The translations under genes and the position numbers were made by a program. The notes beneath the pieces are model-generated. The model searched no databases. It worked only from the letters and a program-made list of their open reading frames with translations, and was not told the DNA's origin. A stretch of DNA of 64,000 nucleotides from Buddleja alternifolia (taxonomy: Eukaryota > Streptophyta > Magnoliopsida > Lamiales > Scrophulariaceae), in contig CM033395.1 of assembly GCA_019426215.1 (NCBI GenBank), forward strand, positions 813,501 to 877,500. The letters are read 5' to 3'. Shown in pieces: positions 40,783 through 52,475 of the stretch. Every line of letters begins with the position of its first letter. The stretch's first letter is position 1.

Positions 40783-43700
40783 TGTAACATCCCATATTTT
40801 CGTCTCCTAATTCTATAAACTAAGGTAAGAGATATAATTCTCTTTAATTAGATTTCGTGATTTATTCGATTCTATTATTTTCCTAGACTAAGGTGAATTA
40901 GGTGATACAAAATTGCTCTACTCGATCTTGTGAATATTCTTTGGTATTAAAATTATTTGGTAGAAGCTTACTTGATTTCGGTCAAAGAAAAAATTCTTCA
41001 AAACTTTGAGGATCAAAGTGCAATTATTATAAAAGAAAAGGACCAATCTTTGGTGGACGTATATTAAATATATTATACATTTTATGACTGAATTGGAAGA
41101 TGGATATCAAGTCTAGTGGACTGAACTCCACGTTTCATAAATGTTTGGGCTCAAATTGTAAAACAAAAAAGGTACAAGGACCAAATTGTAATTTTTGAGG
41201 AAATCATATTTCTGGATGAAGAAGTAAATTAAAACCTACACCTCTTCAATTCAATACGTGGCAAGATAAAAAAAGTGCCAACATTCATTCTTCACTCTTT
41301 TGCTAATGTCATTTAGCCACATAACATTCACTTCCACCTCTTTCATATTCTACCCAACAAAACATTAGAAGACTCATACACTTCTCTCCAAAAACCGACT
41401 TAAACAGGTAGTGAGGCAGCATATTACATGACCTGGTTGTGAGAGCTTCAAGAGATTAGGAATAGTGTGAAGGAAGAAAGGAAGATTTCAGCGGAACTAT
41501 AATCTTCAACAGGTGAGGCATACTTCTCATTTGGATAAACCCATGTAGTAGTTATATAGATATTTATCAAAATATTTATCAATGCTTTTGCAATGTCGAA
41601 ATCTAATTATAGTGTATTTTGTCGGATATATACATTTTTATATTCACTTAACCTGCTTGATTAAAGGGCCTAAAATTACAGTTTCTGAAGTTTTGGTTTG
41701 GTCTTTACTTAAGTCACCAAAGGAGTGAATCTGTTTATGTCAATTTTTTTGGAGCACTATGAAAATTTCTGGAGTCTACCTGAAAAGTTTTGTGGAGATT
41801 CAAGATGTATTGAATTTTATAAAATTCTTTAAATGGAACTGTCAGGCTATTCGGCGGGTTTAAGAATGTTTCTGTTTTAAGCTTAATTATCATATTTAGA
41901 GATTTTATTTCATTTCGAAAAGTTTACTATATAATTATATATGTATTGTGATTGGTTCCAAAACATGGGAATTTTCTAAGATTACATGATTTTTCTAATA
42001 ATTTATGAATAATACTGCCAGACTGCTCTACTGGATTTTGAAAGATCACTGTTTTGAGCCTATTTCACCAACCTGGATATATTATTTATTCCAAAAAACT
42101 TTCAGTACCCATATAAATGTGTTATAAATGTTTTATCCAAATTTGAGAGTTTTTGGGAAACAAGGAATTTTATAAAAATCTTTGATGGAAACTGCCAGGC
42201 TATTCGTCGGGTTTAAGAAAAGTTTCTGTTTTCAACTTAACTGTCATATTTACAAATTTAATTTCGTTATGAAACTTTTACTGTAACTTTATATATGTGT
42301 TGGAAGTGGTTTCAAAAAAGATGGGAATTGTTCAACGAACAAAGGATGTTATAAAATTGTTTGAAACTTAAGTCTATTTCTAAAAATGTTCGAGGTGCAG
42401 CCATAGTTTGGTGAGTGAATCACCCACTTAAACATGTCAATTAAGTCTGGAAATTTTATATCGTGTTACTGAACTTGATTCCCCTGTTACGATAAAATAT
42501 TAGGGCAAATAATACCTTGAGAATTTGTGAGGATTTTCGTAGTGAAACTACGCTCAAGCATATGTATCTTGCTTGCAACCTTTTTGAACTAAAATGCCTA
42601 TATGTCTTGATACTACTATATGTATGGTACGACTTACGAGTTTCGGTCAGGTTATTAAGTATCATATTTTATGAACATGATGATGTGTTTGCATAGCACG
42701 ATACATCCGGGGTTTGAACGTGAGACGAGACGACGACATCGAATTGTTATAGTGAGGGTTTTTCTTTTCCTTAAAACTCTTTAATTGCTTTACCTAATTG
42801 TTATTCCCTTGTTTCGTTCTGCAACTTTCTTATCAATATCTTGATGATTGCTTATTGATGAATGCAAGTTCTAAAGTGTCCCGCTCTTGTCAATATCTCG
42901 TGATTCTTGACGTTATCCTTTTCACGTCTATGGTACATATTTTGCATCGAATTTAACTTCGGTCTAATCTTTGTCAATTCCCATAAGTCTTATCATAAGA
43001 ATATCGAGTCAATATCTTTCTTAACATGTTGAGACCCTTGTATTCCTTGGTTCTACTCCGTCGGCTAAAGGAGCAAGTGCTATGCGGGACAAAGTGCCAC
43101 ACGACGGCGGGGGCCACCTCTTGAACTGGTAGGAGCCACCACTACAATCCTAATGTCCGGCATCCATCCGCGATGTGTTCTTTTCTAGGTCGAAAGCTTT
43201 CACTCTTAAAGGTTGAGTGGAGGGAGCTAAGTGCTATACGGGACACGTGACGGCGGGGGCCATCTCTTGAACCCGTAGGAGCCACCTCTAGAATCCCGAC
43301 ACTTGGAAATTTCACAGACTGAAGGGAGGTAAGTGCTATACGGGACAGAGTGCCACGTGATGGGGGGGCCAGTTCTTGAACCTGTAGGAGCCACCACTAG
43401 AATCCCAACACCTGCAAATCTCAAAAAGTGCGAAGTCTCTCACTGGTGTGGGACAGTGGGGAGATGGAACACAATCATATAACATGAATCTAAAGTATAT
43501 GTGTTATTCATTTTGGTTTTGTTATATGTATCGTGATTGATATTCATTGTTCTGATCGTTTGTTTGCTCCAATGATTTGCTCGATAAGTGTAATCTTGCT
43601 TCTCTTGTAATCCTCCGCTGCAGATTCCGTTTTAAAGATAAAGGTAAAAAAATCCGTTAACCTACCTCACTAAGTCATACGGACTCACCCCTCCTTCTTT

Positions 43701-43900
43701 CTTCCTTTTCAGATAAGCTTAGTATGTCGGATACGAAGGGAGAAATGAGGAGTGAAAGGAAGCATTGGTTCGTTGCTATTAGAGGGGGTGATATTTTGGG
43801 ATGTATCATTGGGTATGTATATTATTGTCTAGGAGACTTTTGATTGATAGAGTTGTTGTTGAACTGTGTAAGATGAATGAAAGATGTATTGTTGGTTTAA
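40783..43900 (+). repeat. Right long direct repeat (LTR-like)
   Basis: Starts TGTAACATCCC and matches the left repeat to about 43900, including the three-copy module at 43075-43410. After 43900, 130 bases of unrelated GC-richer sequence (..GGTGGGCGCTACA at about 44033) lead into segment copy 2; these could be the true LTR end. Confidence 0.8.
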
Positions 43901-44414
43901 TTGGAATAAAAAAAAATTAGTTTCAGCAGATGAAGTATTAGTATAGTTCTGACGCTTAGCGCTAGCTCAAGAAAGGAGGGTCTCTTGGATCGAGCTAGCG
44001 TTGCGGTGTGGCTAGGTGGTCGGTGGGCGCTACAAAAGCTATATATATTTTACCAAATACATTTTATTTGAAATACGACCAGTGTCTATAAAAGAAAATG
44101 CTAGGGATGGAATCCACAATACGATGATATCAAGAACCATATTTAAAAATGAAAAAAAAAGTTTATCTATTATATTATTATCATTCTCTAATGGGTATAT
44201 ATCGTTTTCACATGCAGCGTAAGTATTCTTCAATTCTCCTACATTTTTAATAATTAACTTAAATTTTATAAAAAAAAGTACATTTGATATTAACAAATCA
44301 AACAAAAGCAAAAGATGGTCTATGTCAACCTATTGTGATTTCACGAAGAATGTAATTGAGATTCTAGAAGAAGATAAATCGGATGCTCTCTAGAACAAAT
44401 ATGCTACGTTAAGT

Positions 44415-44633
44415 TTAGAAAATAGCTACAACGAATAAAGAAGAAACAAGGCCACATTGAGCATGGACCCACAACGGTATGAGAAGATCCATGTAGCTTA
44501 GCATCGATCGAAAAATATCCAATAATGTTCTATTTCGTCGCTCAGCTATCCCATTGAGTTGTGTAGTTGCAGGAGGAGTCAATTGCAATACAATTCCATG
44601 TTCAATTAAGAACTCACCAAATTCGGCACTCAT
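44415..44633 (-). pseudogene. Copia integrase C-terminal core fragment, copy 2
   Basis: SAEFGEFLIEHGIVLQLTPPATTQLNGIAERRNRTLLDIFRSMLSYMDLLIPLW includes the catalytic Glu region (NGIAERRNRT). After this point the expected HALLTAAYILN segment is replaced by unrelated sequence, the same junction as in copy 1. Confidence 0.8.
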
Positions 44634-45034
44634 ATATTCTCCACTTCGATTAGATTGTAGTGTTTTAATATGTTTGCCAGTTTGGTATCAAACAAGGTCT
44701 TGAATTATTTGAATCATTCAGTAGATTCAAACTTATGCTTTATTAGGTACACAAGACCATACCTAGAGCGGTCATCAGTAAATGTAATGAAGTATTGAAA
44801 ACCTCCACGAGCCACTTTCCAGAAAGGCTAGCAAACGTCAGTATGTATTAAACCAGAGACTTCATTAGCTCGTTCAAAATGCCCAATGAAGGGTGACCTA
44901 GTCATTTTGCCTTTGAGACAAGACCCGCAAGTGGGAAGTGGGTCCTACCTAAATGTGCTTATTAGCCTATTTTTCTCAAGTTCACGAATCTTATATTCTC
45001 CAGCATGACCTAGTCTCAAGTGCCAGATGAGTCT

Positions 45035-45487
45035 TTAGTTTGTCCCAGACATACCTCGTTTCTCGGTGATTGTATTCACAATACGTCTCTTTTGGACATT
45101 CAAGTAATATAAACCATTTATTAAAGATGTAGAGCCAACAAATTTATTTCTAAAATAAATATTGCAAACATTGTTTAAAAACTGAAAATCGTATCTAAGT
45201 CTAACTAATAAGGGAATAGAACAAATGTTTTTAAGCCCATTGGGCAAAACAAGACAATCATCTAAAACTAGTAAATGCCCAGTAGAAATAAAGAAATAGA
45301 ACCTCTGTGTAGCTACCACACTATGTCTGCTGCCTACATGGATCATCACTTCTTGCTCCTCGAGCGTCCTACTCCTTTCCAAATCCTGTTTCAAAACACA
45401 GACATGAGCGCTAGCTCCTGAGTCTAGAATCCATGAAGTGGAGAATACAGTCATAGAAATATTAGTTTCTAAAACATAGAGTTCCAT
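45035..45487 (-). pseudogene. Copia protease and spacer, open frame in copy 2
   Basis: A 150-residue open frame: YVLETNISMTVFSTSWILDSGASAHVC is the retropepsin active site (D-S-G-A) of copia elements. The spacer continues with DDCLVLPNGLKNICSIP and FVGSTSLINGLYYLNVQ up to the pre-integrase start. Best-preserved part of this copia subfamily in the window; the flanking gag and pre-integrase frames are broken. Confidence 0.8.
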
Positions 45488-47114
45488 ACTTGCAGCAGTA
45501 TCAGCCCTTAGCTTTGGGCAGTCACGCTTCTAGTGACTGGTCTCTTTGCATTAAAGGTAGATATCTGTCTTCTTCGGCCCATGCCCTCTGTACTTCTTGG
45601 CAGCTTTTTCTTTTCCTATGTTTCCCTCGATATTCAATGCTTCCTTCTTCTTCTTGCCTCTCTTTCTCTTGTTAGAACTCGAGGTCCCTCAAGAGGTTGA
45701 GATGGCTAGAGCAGAATCTTTTCCCTTTAGTTTCATTTGGCCCTGGGCACTAATCAGTTTGTTCATTAGCCCAACCAATGTACATTCGATGCCATTCATA
45801 TTGAAGTTCACAATGAACAGGGAAAAAGAGTTAGGGAGTCATTGCAAGATGAGATCAGTTTGATGGTGGAAATCCATGAAAAATCGAGAGCTTCCAATAT
45901 CTCAATTATTGAAATCATTTTAAGTAAATGGTCCTCCACCTTCTCTGATTCTCCCATTCTTACTCAGAAGAGCTCTCTCGATATCTCATATCGAGCAGTC
46001 AACTGTGGCCTTCTTAAAGCTCTTTGAGATGCATCATGATCGACCTCGAGTCATCCATGTTCTCGTGGGATATTTGCAGTTCATTATTCATGAAGCCGAG
46101 CATATAACCCTTCATGTGCATATCATCTTTACACCAAGTGTTATATGCTTCAGGTTCATTGTCCTCAGCATCTTCAGCTGGGTTCGCCGGTTTATCAGCT
46201 TTGAGTAAATAGCTTTGAGTGTTGGGTCCAACCCAACTTAAATAAATTGGGTTGCATTAGGCGTAACCCAAATAACCATATTAATTAATCTATTAGGTGT
46301 TGGGCGAAGTCAAGCTGATATTAACAGCCTAAAGGCTATTATATAACCTTATTCGTTGAGCTTGTTAGTTTATGCGTTGGGCCAAGCCCAACACGAATCA
46401 ATTCAATTTATGTTGGGCTAAGCCCTAAACATAATCTAATAAGTGATGGGCCTAGCCCAACACACCATCGGTTGTTGCACTACGCAACACCTTCGTCTTC
46501 CTCACAGCCCTAGTCAAAACTGTGCCTCTATCATTGCGCTGGCTACGACCGTGATGTTACTAGTCATGGCTGCGGCGTTGTTATCATCAGTCACCAGCCT
46601 CGCCATTGCTTTTCCCTTAACGAGGCAACTTTGCGATTTCAAGGCCAATTCACAACGACGCAAATCAGCGACTTCTCCGGTCATAAATCCCATTGTAGGA
46701 CAATGTCTTCTCCGATGATTTTATCGGGAAAAACATATTGGCGGACAACAAAGGCGATTTCGTGGCTGTCGAATTCAGAAATTGTGACGGTAGGTCATTC
46801 TTTGATTGTGATATGAGCGGCTACAGCAGCGCCGCTCTAAGCAACATTCAATTCACCATCTGCAACATCCGATGGCAGCTCAAAAAATGACATTATCGCT
46901 GTTAATTACAACGGCCTTTTCAACAATTTTTCAACTGAAAACTCCATGGCCATCTCGTTGGGTTCTAATCCGAACTGCCCAAATCTCCCAATTTTGATCT
47001 CCCAGCAATCCAAGAGCGATGTCAGTGATTTCATTGGAGTATAGTGGTGCCGCACCGCTACTATTTGCGTCGCATATGAGCTTCAACCACCTCCATCACA
47101 CAACACAGCGCCAT

Positions 47115-47857
47115 TAATGGTGCTGCTGCCATTCCGGCTAAACTCCATTTTCAGCCCCAACTAAATATGATTCCAAATCATATTATTTTTCTAGAAATTG
47201 TGACAGAATCAACAACCAAAATTACAATTTGGCGTTAAGATTGTTGGAAATTCGCACTTTTCAAACAAAAATAAAACCAAAAATGAAACACACGAATTGT
47301 ATTGAGGCGAGAGACAACTCTCTATCCTTAACGCTAGATGGTACAATTTCATTCATATATAGAACCACTTCTTATATCTGAACCCACGAACCTTTTACTG
47401 CTCAAAAACCCTCAAAGATGAACGAAGAAATATGAAACTCAGAATGCTTTCTGTGTTGGTCTTCTTTTTTATTATAAGAAGGGGGCCTATATAGGCACAT
47501 ATAATTTTGAAATTAAAATCGAATTTAATTATGGCATTAAAAGTTCAATGTAACTGCCATACATTACAAACGTTTTAGCAGTCTCAGATTTGAAACATTA
47601 AAATGGTCGTAACTTCAAAACCCGGTTGTTTGACCACTGCATTCATAACTTTCCCGAATTATATCCAATGAAATCGTGGCCAAGGATTTCAGTGTTTGAT
47701 TTTTTGTATCACAATTTTGTGTCGTTGGATGAAAAATGAATCTGATGGTATTCAAACCATTATTAACTTAACAACACAATTTGGCACTTAATTTCTCATT
47801 CGTTTTAAGTCCGATTTGAGGAATTCGAAGTGCTAATCTACTCTTTGCATAGATTTT
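47115..47857 (-). repeat. Sequence upstream of copy 2, possible copia LTR
   Basis: Continues from copy 2 and has no counterpart next to copy 1. At 47242 TGTTGGAAATTCGCAC could be the inverse of an LTR end, and a CCTATATAGGCCC TATA-like motif lies on the minus strand at about 47495-47483. No PBS is recognisable next to it, so the LTR reading is weak. Confidence 0.35.
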
Positions 47858-48090
47858 CACTACAACAAAATATGATATTAGTGGCAAAAATTGAAGTGAC
47901 AATATCTAAATTGTCACTAGTTATACATAATGAGTTACAATAATTTTGTTTTGTCCCAAATAATAATTTTTAGTGACAAAAGTATTTTTGACAACATAAA
48001 TAGAGTAACAACTTTATTTGTTGTGACTAAGTTGTCTATATACATGTATCACTAATTGTCAATAGTGACAACAATTTTCTTGTAACCAAT
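47858..48090. mobile_element. Left end of a second CACTA element
   Basis: CACTACAACAAAATATGATA is a typical CACTA terminus. It is followed by several direct and inverted copies of a TTGTCACTA/TAGTGACAA motif (47900-48075), as expected for subterminal repeats. The element is cut at 48090 by the Ale-like copia insertion; its other end should lie beyond the window. Confidence 0.65.
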
Positions 48091-48179
48091 TGTTAGATAT
48101 ACTATTTATTATATCTTGTGTATATCTGTTTGTATATTTCTTTCCATAATTCTAGTATAAGGTTTTCTTATATTCCAAG

Positions 48180-48561
48180 TGTGGGTTTTGTACATAAAAA
48201 CGCAGCGGAAATAAAATACGCATGGTGGATTCATCTTTGATTTCACATATTTAAATCATGTTGAGAAATATGTACCTTTTCGCGTAATTTAAATTTCTGC
48301 ACCAGCCACTTGATTCTTTTTGGAGCAGCAATAAAGTCACTGCCTCTTAATCACCACACCGGAACCAAAAGAAAAAATCCCTTCTTTTCTTCTCCTCTTG
48401 GATGGCTAGAGAGATGAGAGAGAGGTAGAGAATTCTAACTTGAAGAGAAAGTCACAAGTGAGGCTAGGGTTACTGCAACTAGAATAATTAACCTAAGTAA
48501 CTAAAGGCCCCGGGTGTCCATATGGACGCCCAACTTGGGTGTTTTTAATGCCCTCGGGCTT
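48180..48561 (-). repeat. 3' LTR of the minus-strand copia element, distal part
   Basis: Matches 59300-59695 of the 5' LTR, with a small deletion at about 48487. The right boundary is the start of the inserted element (TGACACG). Confidence 0.85.
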
Positions 48562-49985
48562 TGACACGAAAAATCCTTACGTGTTTGCACAGCAAGTGAA
48601 CTGGTTATGTGTAGTAATAAAGTGGATTTTTAAGTCCGGATTGTCGATCCCACAGAGACTTGTACTTTAGACTTCTTGAATTTAAAGCAAACAATAATTA
48701 AACTAAAACTAAAGATTTTAAAAGTAATAAAATAAACTAAAACAAGAATTAACTAAAATATTCTGGAAGCAAGATACAAGAACAAGAGGTCGAAATCAAG
48801 ATAGCTATGGAAGAGAGCAACAAAGACACATATGTTGGCATAAATCAATTAATTCTTGTTAAAATCACATTTTCATATTATTAGACTACTGTTGCTTTGC
48901 TGGAAAAAATCTTAAATAATTACTACCCGATGTCTCAGCTGTAATAAACCTATGACTAAGTGACGGTTCTCTAAATACATCTATCTGAGAATCAAATCAT
49001 TAACCATGCATTCACGTTTTAGAATTTTCCCTGATAAATCCGGCTAATTGCACCCGAAAATCTATACCTATCTCTAGGAGCAATTCCTCATGTTTTTCGG
49101 ATGATGTGATGATTTCTTGAACCCTAAGTTATATTCTCTCGAATGAATAAACTAGGCTAATTAGCAAGCATATGGTGATCAAACATATGATTGGAATTAA
49201 AGCACAAAATCAATACACAAAGCAACAATAGAATTAATATGAAAAACACAATTTATAACTCAAATATCATAATTTAGCCTCAATATGGCCTTAGTTCGAA
49301 GAATCTAATTCATCATAAAAGATAAAAGATAGAAACTTAAATTAAGATTCATATTCATAGACAAAAATAAATCTAAATCTAAGAAACTCCCTCGTATTTT
49401 TTATGGTTGAACTTCGATCTTCATCTCTTCCATGCTTCTTGATTTCTTCACCTTCAAGGGCTTTTGAAAATCTTCATGAATATGTAAAAACTATGTCTAA
49501 ACCCCATTAGGGCTCTATTGTATGCTTATTTTCGTCTCCTAACCCTAGAGAACTGATCTAATATATATATAAGGGTGGAAGGGGAAGACTCCAACTTGAA
49601 TTAGAATTGAAAATTTTCAAAAATCTGCTATTTTTCCCGCCAGAACCAACGTCCGTACGTTGGAAACAGAAACATTTTGCCTTCTACGCAGCGATCTTGT
49701 TTCCTTCATAACTTTCTCCACAGACCTCCGGGTTTGGTGGTTCAAGTTGCCACATGATGATAAGACAGAGCTTTACAACTTTGTAGAATAAATATTTGTC
49801 AAATTCAGTCTCAAAATACTCCGAAAGTCTGTATTTCCGTCCAATTTTCCTCAATTGCAATGATTTTCCACTTTTACTCAATAAGCACACAAATTACAAG
49901 CATATGTGGCATAAATCATGCATAAACCAATGTAAATAACATAAATATGAGGCTTTAAAACATGTAAATCTCACACCTATCAACA
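48562..49985 (-). repeat. 3' LTR of the non-autonomous element
   Basis: 1424 bp with TG..CA ends. Its first 287 bases (plus coordinates) match the truncated LTR at 52189-52475. Confidence 0.85.
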
Positions 49986-50939
49986 GCCCCAAACTTAACA
50001 TTGATCGTCTCCGAGCAATAAAAAGACTTAGAGATAAGATCAAGAAGCAACAACCAAAGAGATAAACACAACAACAAAAACAAAAACAAAAGGATAAACT
50101 CACTTTCGTGGAGTGAAGGATTGCACTTAGCATGTGCAGCAAGCCGTTAAACCTCAATTTTACCAAAAGAGGACGAGTTTTGTCTCGTGAGGGTTTGCAG
50201 ATGATTTACCCACAAAATCATAAAATTTTCAGCCCCACCCAACCAACACAATTTAACTTAACCAGCAAGAAAACAATGGCACAAAATCGATTATCCACTT
50301 AACTCCTCTACCCTCGACTTATCGTGCATTTGTGATTCATCTAAGGAAAATCTACTTTAATCTAGGGTCCTATGAGCAAAGTAAAGACATGTGTATTGCA
50401 TTGAATTCAAATATAAGTCACGACATTATGCCATCAAATTCAAGTTAATCAGTTTCATTGCAATAATTGGGGACTAAAAATAAATAAATTTCATGCTCGA
50501 TTTTCTCAACATAAAAGCATCCAAACATGATAGCATATAAATTTCCACAAACTTGAGCTAAACTAGGAACACATGATATGAATGTATTAAAAGCACAAAG
50601 TACTACCCACATACACTCCCAAATTTAAACTCAACATTGTCCTCAATGTTGTCTCACATAAAAGCGCAGAATAAGGGTATAAGAGTAGACTCACAACCAA
50701 GGATGTTGAATAACAATCCTTTATCCGCAAGTGTGTCTTTCCAGCTCAAATCATCAAAATCAAACATCTCAAACCAAAGTGAAGGGAACCGAATACTAAT
50801 CATGCTCAACATAATCAAAACAGACCAAAGCATCAAGCATAAAGGAATACATGCCAAAAGTGCATGTTCAAAGAAAACACCAAAACAGAAAGGAGACCTA
50901 AAAACTAAGTAAACAAGAAACACACAAAAACAAAAGATG

Positions 50940-51320
50940 AAAGAAAAACTTACAAACTTGGGTTGCCTCCCAAGAAGCGCTCTTTTAAAGTCACTAGCTT
51001 GACTTTACAGAGTTGGCTCAAGGAGGTTTACGTATAAGCGCCTTGTTTGTTCTCCAATCCACTCTCGGGTATCGATTCAATCTTTGGCCATTGGTATTGA
51101 GGATTGGCCCATCGTGTGTGTTAAATACCCTAGGTTGAGACCAAGCAATCATCCACTCACGAATTCTTTTATGGTCCCTCAATACCTCTATTTCCCTTTC
51201 TTCCCCATGCTTCGGATGGTGGTGTGGACTCTCTTCCAAGTTAGAGACAATGTCTCATTGTTCTTCACCCATCACTTTGACATACTTGAAGTCCACGATG
51301 TACGGATGTAGAAGATCATT
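50940..51320 (-). other. Second short frame and conserved motif in the non-autonomous element
   Basis: Downstream of the orphan frame, 51239-51018 (minus) is a 73-residue open stretch (HHPKHGEEREIEVLRDHKR.., YPRVDWRTNKALIRKPP). It is followed by the minus-strand phrase GCGCTTCTTGGGAGGCAACC at about 50979-50960, which I recall as a conserved piece of Athila-like internal regions (from memory, not checked). The remainder, 49986-50940, is non-coding. Confidence 0.4.
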
Positions 51321-51323
51321 GGC

Positions 51324-52064
51324 TCATTTCTCCTGAAATTGCTCAACACTAAAAGGATCAAAAACATCAATGTGTAAAGACAAATCAAAATCAAGTGGAT
51401 GCTCAAAAACCTCATAGCTATCAAAATTAACCATATCATCTCCTACATTCAATGACAACTTACCATCATCGGCATCAAATACTGATTTACCTGTGGAGAG
51501 GGAAGATGGTAGAGAATCTTCAACCAGTTGAGAAGCTGTAGGAGTGGACGGCTTGGAAGTGGGAGTTTCTAGTTCTACACATTCAAATGTGCCATACAGT
51601 AATGCTTCTAACTCTGCTACACTTTTGGCCGCTCGTTCGGGTGTAATCTGCTGGGCAGAGATCCGTTCGTTATCCCATTCATCATCTTCTCTCACTGTCA
51701 CGTCAGTGCATTGCCCCTCTATATTGCTCTCAGTGTGACTTGGCCATGACTCCGGTGCTTCTTCAGACATTTTGCTCAATAGTTGCCCGAGTTGATAATT
51801 AGTCTCCTTTATTTCCCGAGATACTTCCATCAAGGTAAGGCGGAGCTCTCCAATAGTGTTATCGAGTTGTTCCTCCGGAGTAGGAATTCTCACTTGGCAA
51901 TGTTGTGGAAAGAACCCTTGTGCATAACATACTTGAATGACGTCGGACACCCATTGCCAATTTCTTGGACAATCCAAATCCTCGAGAGTGAGTTGCATAG
52001 CCTGAATGAGTCCTAGAAACCATTCTCGTTGCTCTGGGGTCAGAAACGGAAGATTTCCTGCCAT
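51324..52064 (-). CDS. Orphan protein in gag position of the non-autonomous element
   Basis: An intact 246-residue frame starting 100 bases after the PBS (MAGNLPFLTPEQREWFLGLIQ). Residues 8-55 look helical and compact (LTPEQREWF.., WVSDVIQVCYAQGFF). Residues 67-99 have heptad-like Leu/Ile spacing (TIGELRLTLMEVSREIKE), suggesting a coiled coil. The rest is acidic and Ser/Thr/Pro-rich, low in complexity, ending ..FSVEQFQEK. I see no zinc knuckle, protease or RT motif, and it does not resemble the gag of the gypsy elements in this window. By position it may act in packaging or be a captured sequence. An open frame of this length in an otherwise decayed region suggests recent activity or selection. 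Confidence 0.6.
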   Translation of the reverse strand: MAGNLPFLTPEQREWFLGLIQAMQLTLEDLDCPRNWQWVSDVIQVCYAQGFFPQHCQVRIPTPEEQLDNTIGELRLTLMEVSREIKETNYQLGQLLSKMSEEAPESWPSHTESNIEGQCTDVTVREDDEWDNERISAQQITPERAAKSVAELEALLYGTFECVELETPTSKPSTPTASQLVEDSLPSSLSTGKSVFDADDGKLSLNVGDDMVNFDSYEVFEHPLDFDLSLHIDVFDPFSVEQFQEK

Positions 52065-52163
52065 TTGTTGGAATTAGAATTAAGACAAAAAAACTAAAGC
52101 AAAAATAAATATAAAACAAAACTTATAAAAACTTGCAATAAAAACAAAAACTAAAAAAAACAA

Positions 52164-52181
52164 GTCCCCGGCAACGGCGCC
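52164..52181 (-). promoter_or_regulatory. Primer-binding site, tRNA-Asp type
   Basis: The minus strand reads TGGCGCCGTTGCCGGGGA shortly after the LTR end, the hallmark PBS of Athila-like plant gypsy elements. Confidence 0.85.
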
Positions 52182-52188
52182 AAAAACT

Positions 52189-52475
52189 TGACACGAAAAA
52201 TCCTTACGCATTTGCACAGCAAGTGAACTGGTCGTGTGTAGTAATAAAGTGGATTTTTAAGTTCAGATTGTCGATCCCACAGAGACTTGTATTTTAGACT
52301 TCTTGAATTTAAAGCAAGCAATAATTAAACTAAAACTAAAGATTTTAAAAGTAATAAAATTAACTAAAACAAGAATTAACTAAAATATTTTGGAAGCAAG
52401 ATACAAGAGCAAGATGTCGAAATCAAGATAGCTATGGAAGAGAGCAACTAAGACACATATGGAAGAGAGCAATTA
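52189..52475 (-). repeat. Truncated 5' LTR of the non-autonomous element
   Basis: Matches 48562 onward for about 270 bases, then ends at a short duplicated phrase (ATATGGAAGAGAGCAA), where copia LTR sequence resumes. About 1.1 kb of this LTR is missing. Confidence 0.85.

Larger units (their letters stand above)
36394..43900 (+). mobile_element. Large gypsy-type element with about 3.1-kb LTRs and no coding
   Basis: Two direct repeats (36394-39494 and 40794-43900) match along their length with small differences. The second starts TGTAACATCCC at 40783, directly after TTTGGGGACCAAACTCTCCTAAGGAGG, which resembles the 3' end and polypurine tract of Tekay/Del-type chromoviruses. The first lacks the first ~11 bases. 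The 1.3 kb between them (39495-40782) shows no gag or pol frame. I see no PBS after the left repeat, so that end is damaged or misjudged. Interpreted as a non-autonomous or gutted long-LTR element. Confidence 0.65.
44039..47114 (-). repeat. Duplicated segment, copy 2: decayed copia element
   Basis: Matches 32565-36393 without the 703-bp insertion. Minus-strand order: palindrome-rich 5' part (46210-47110), gag (about 46200-45770), zinc-knuckle region with C-K-E-T-S-H..K-R-D-C-P-K (about 45520-45550, one stop inside), protease (45487-45420), pre-integrase (about 45030-44760) and integrase (to 44415). The integrase frame then joins non-copia sequence after a WVHAQ-type segment; RT and RNase H are missing. 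Unlike copy 1 it continues beyond 47110. Confidence 0.85.
48562..52475 (-). mobile_element. Non-autonomous gypsy-like LTR element nested in a copia LTR
   Basis: The minus-strand 3' LTR is 49985-48562 (TGTTGATAGG.. to ..TTTTTCGTGTCA, 1424 bp). The 5' LTR is truncated: only 52189-52475 (about 287 bp) remains. The PBS TGGCGCCGTTGCCGGGGA (about 52181-52164) is the tRNA-Asp type used by Athila-like gypsy elements, and the polypurine tract (AGTTTGGGGC on minus) precedes the 3' LTR. The interior is only 2.2 kb and has no RT, integrase or protease; it encodes one long frame in gag position. So it is a non-autonomous LARD/TR-GAG-like element that would need an Athila-type helper. Confidence 0.85.
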
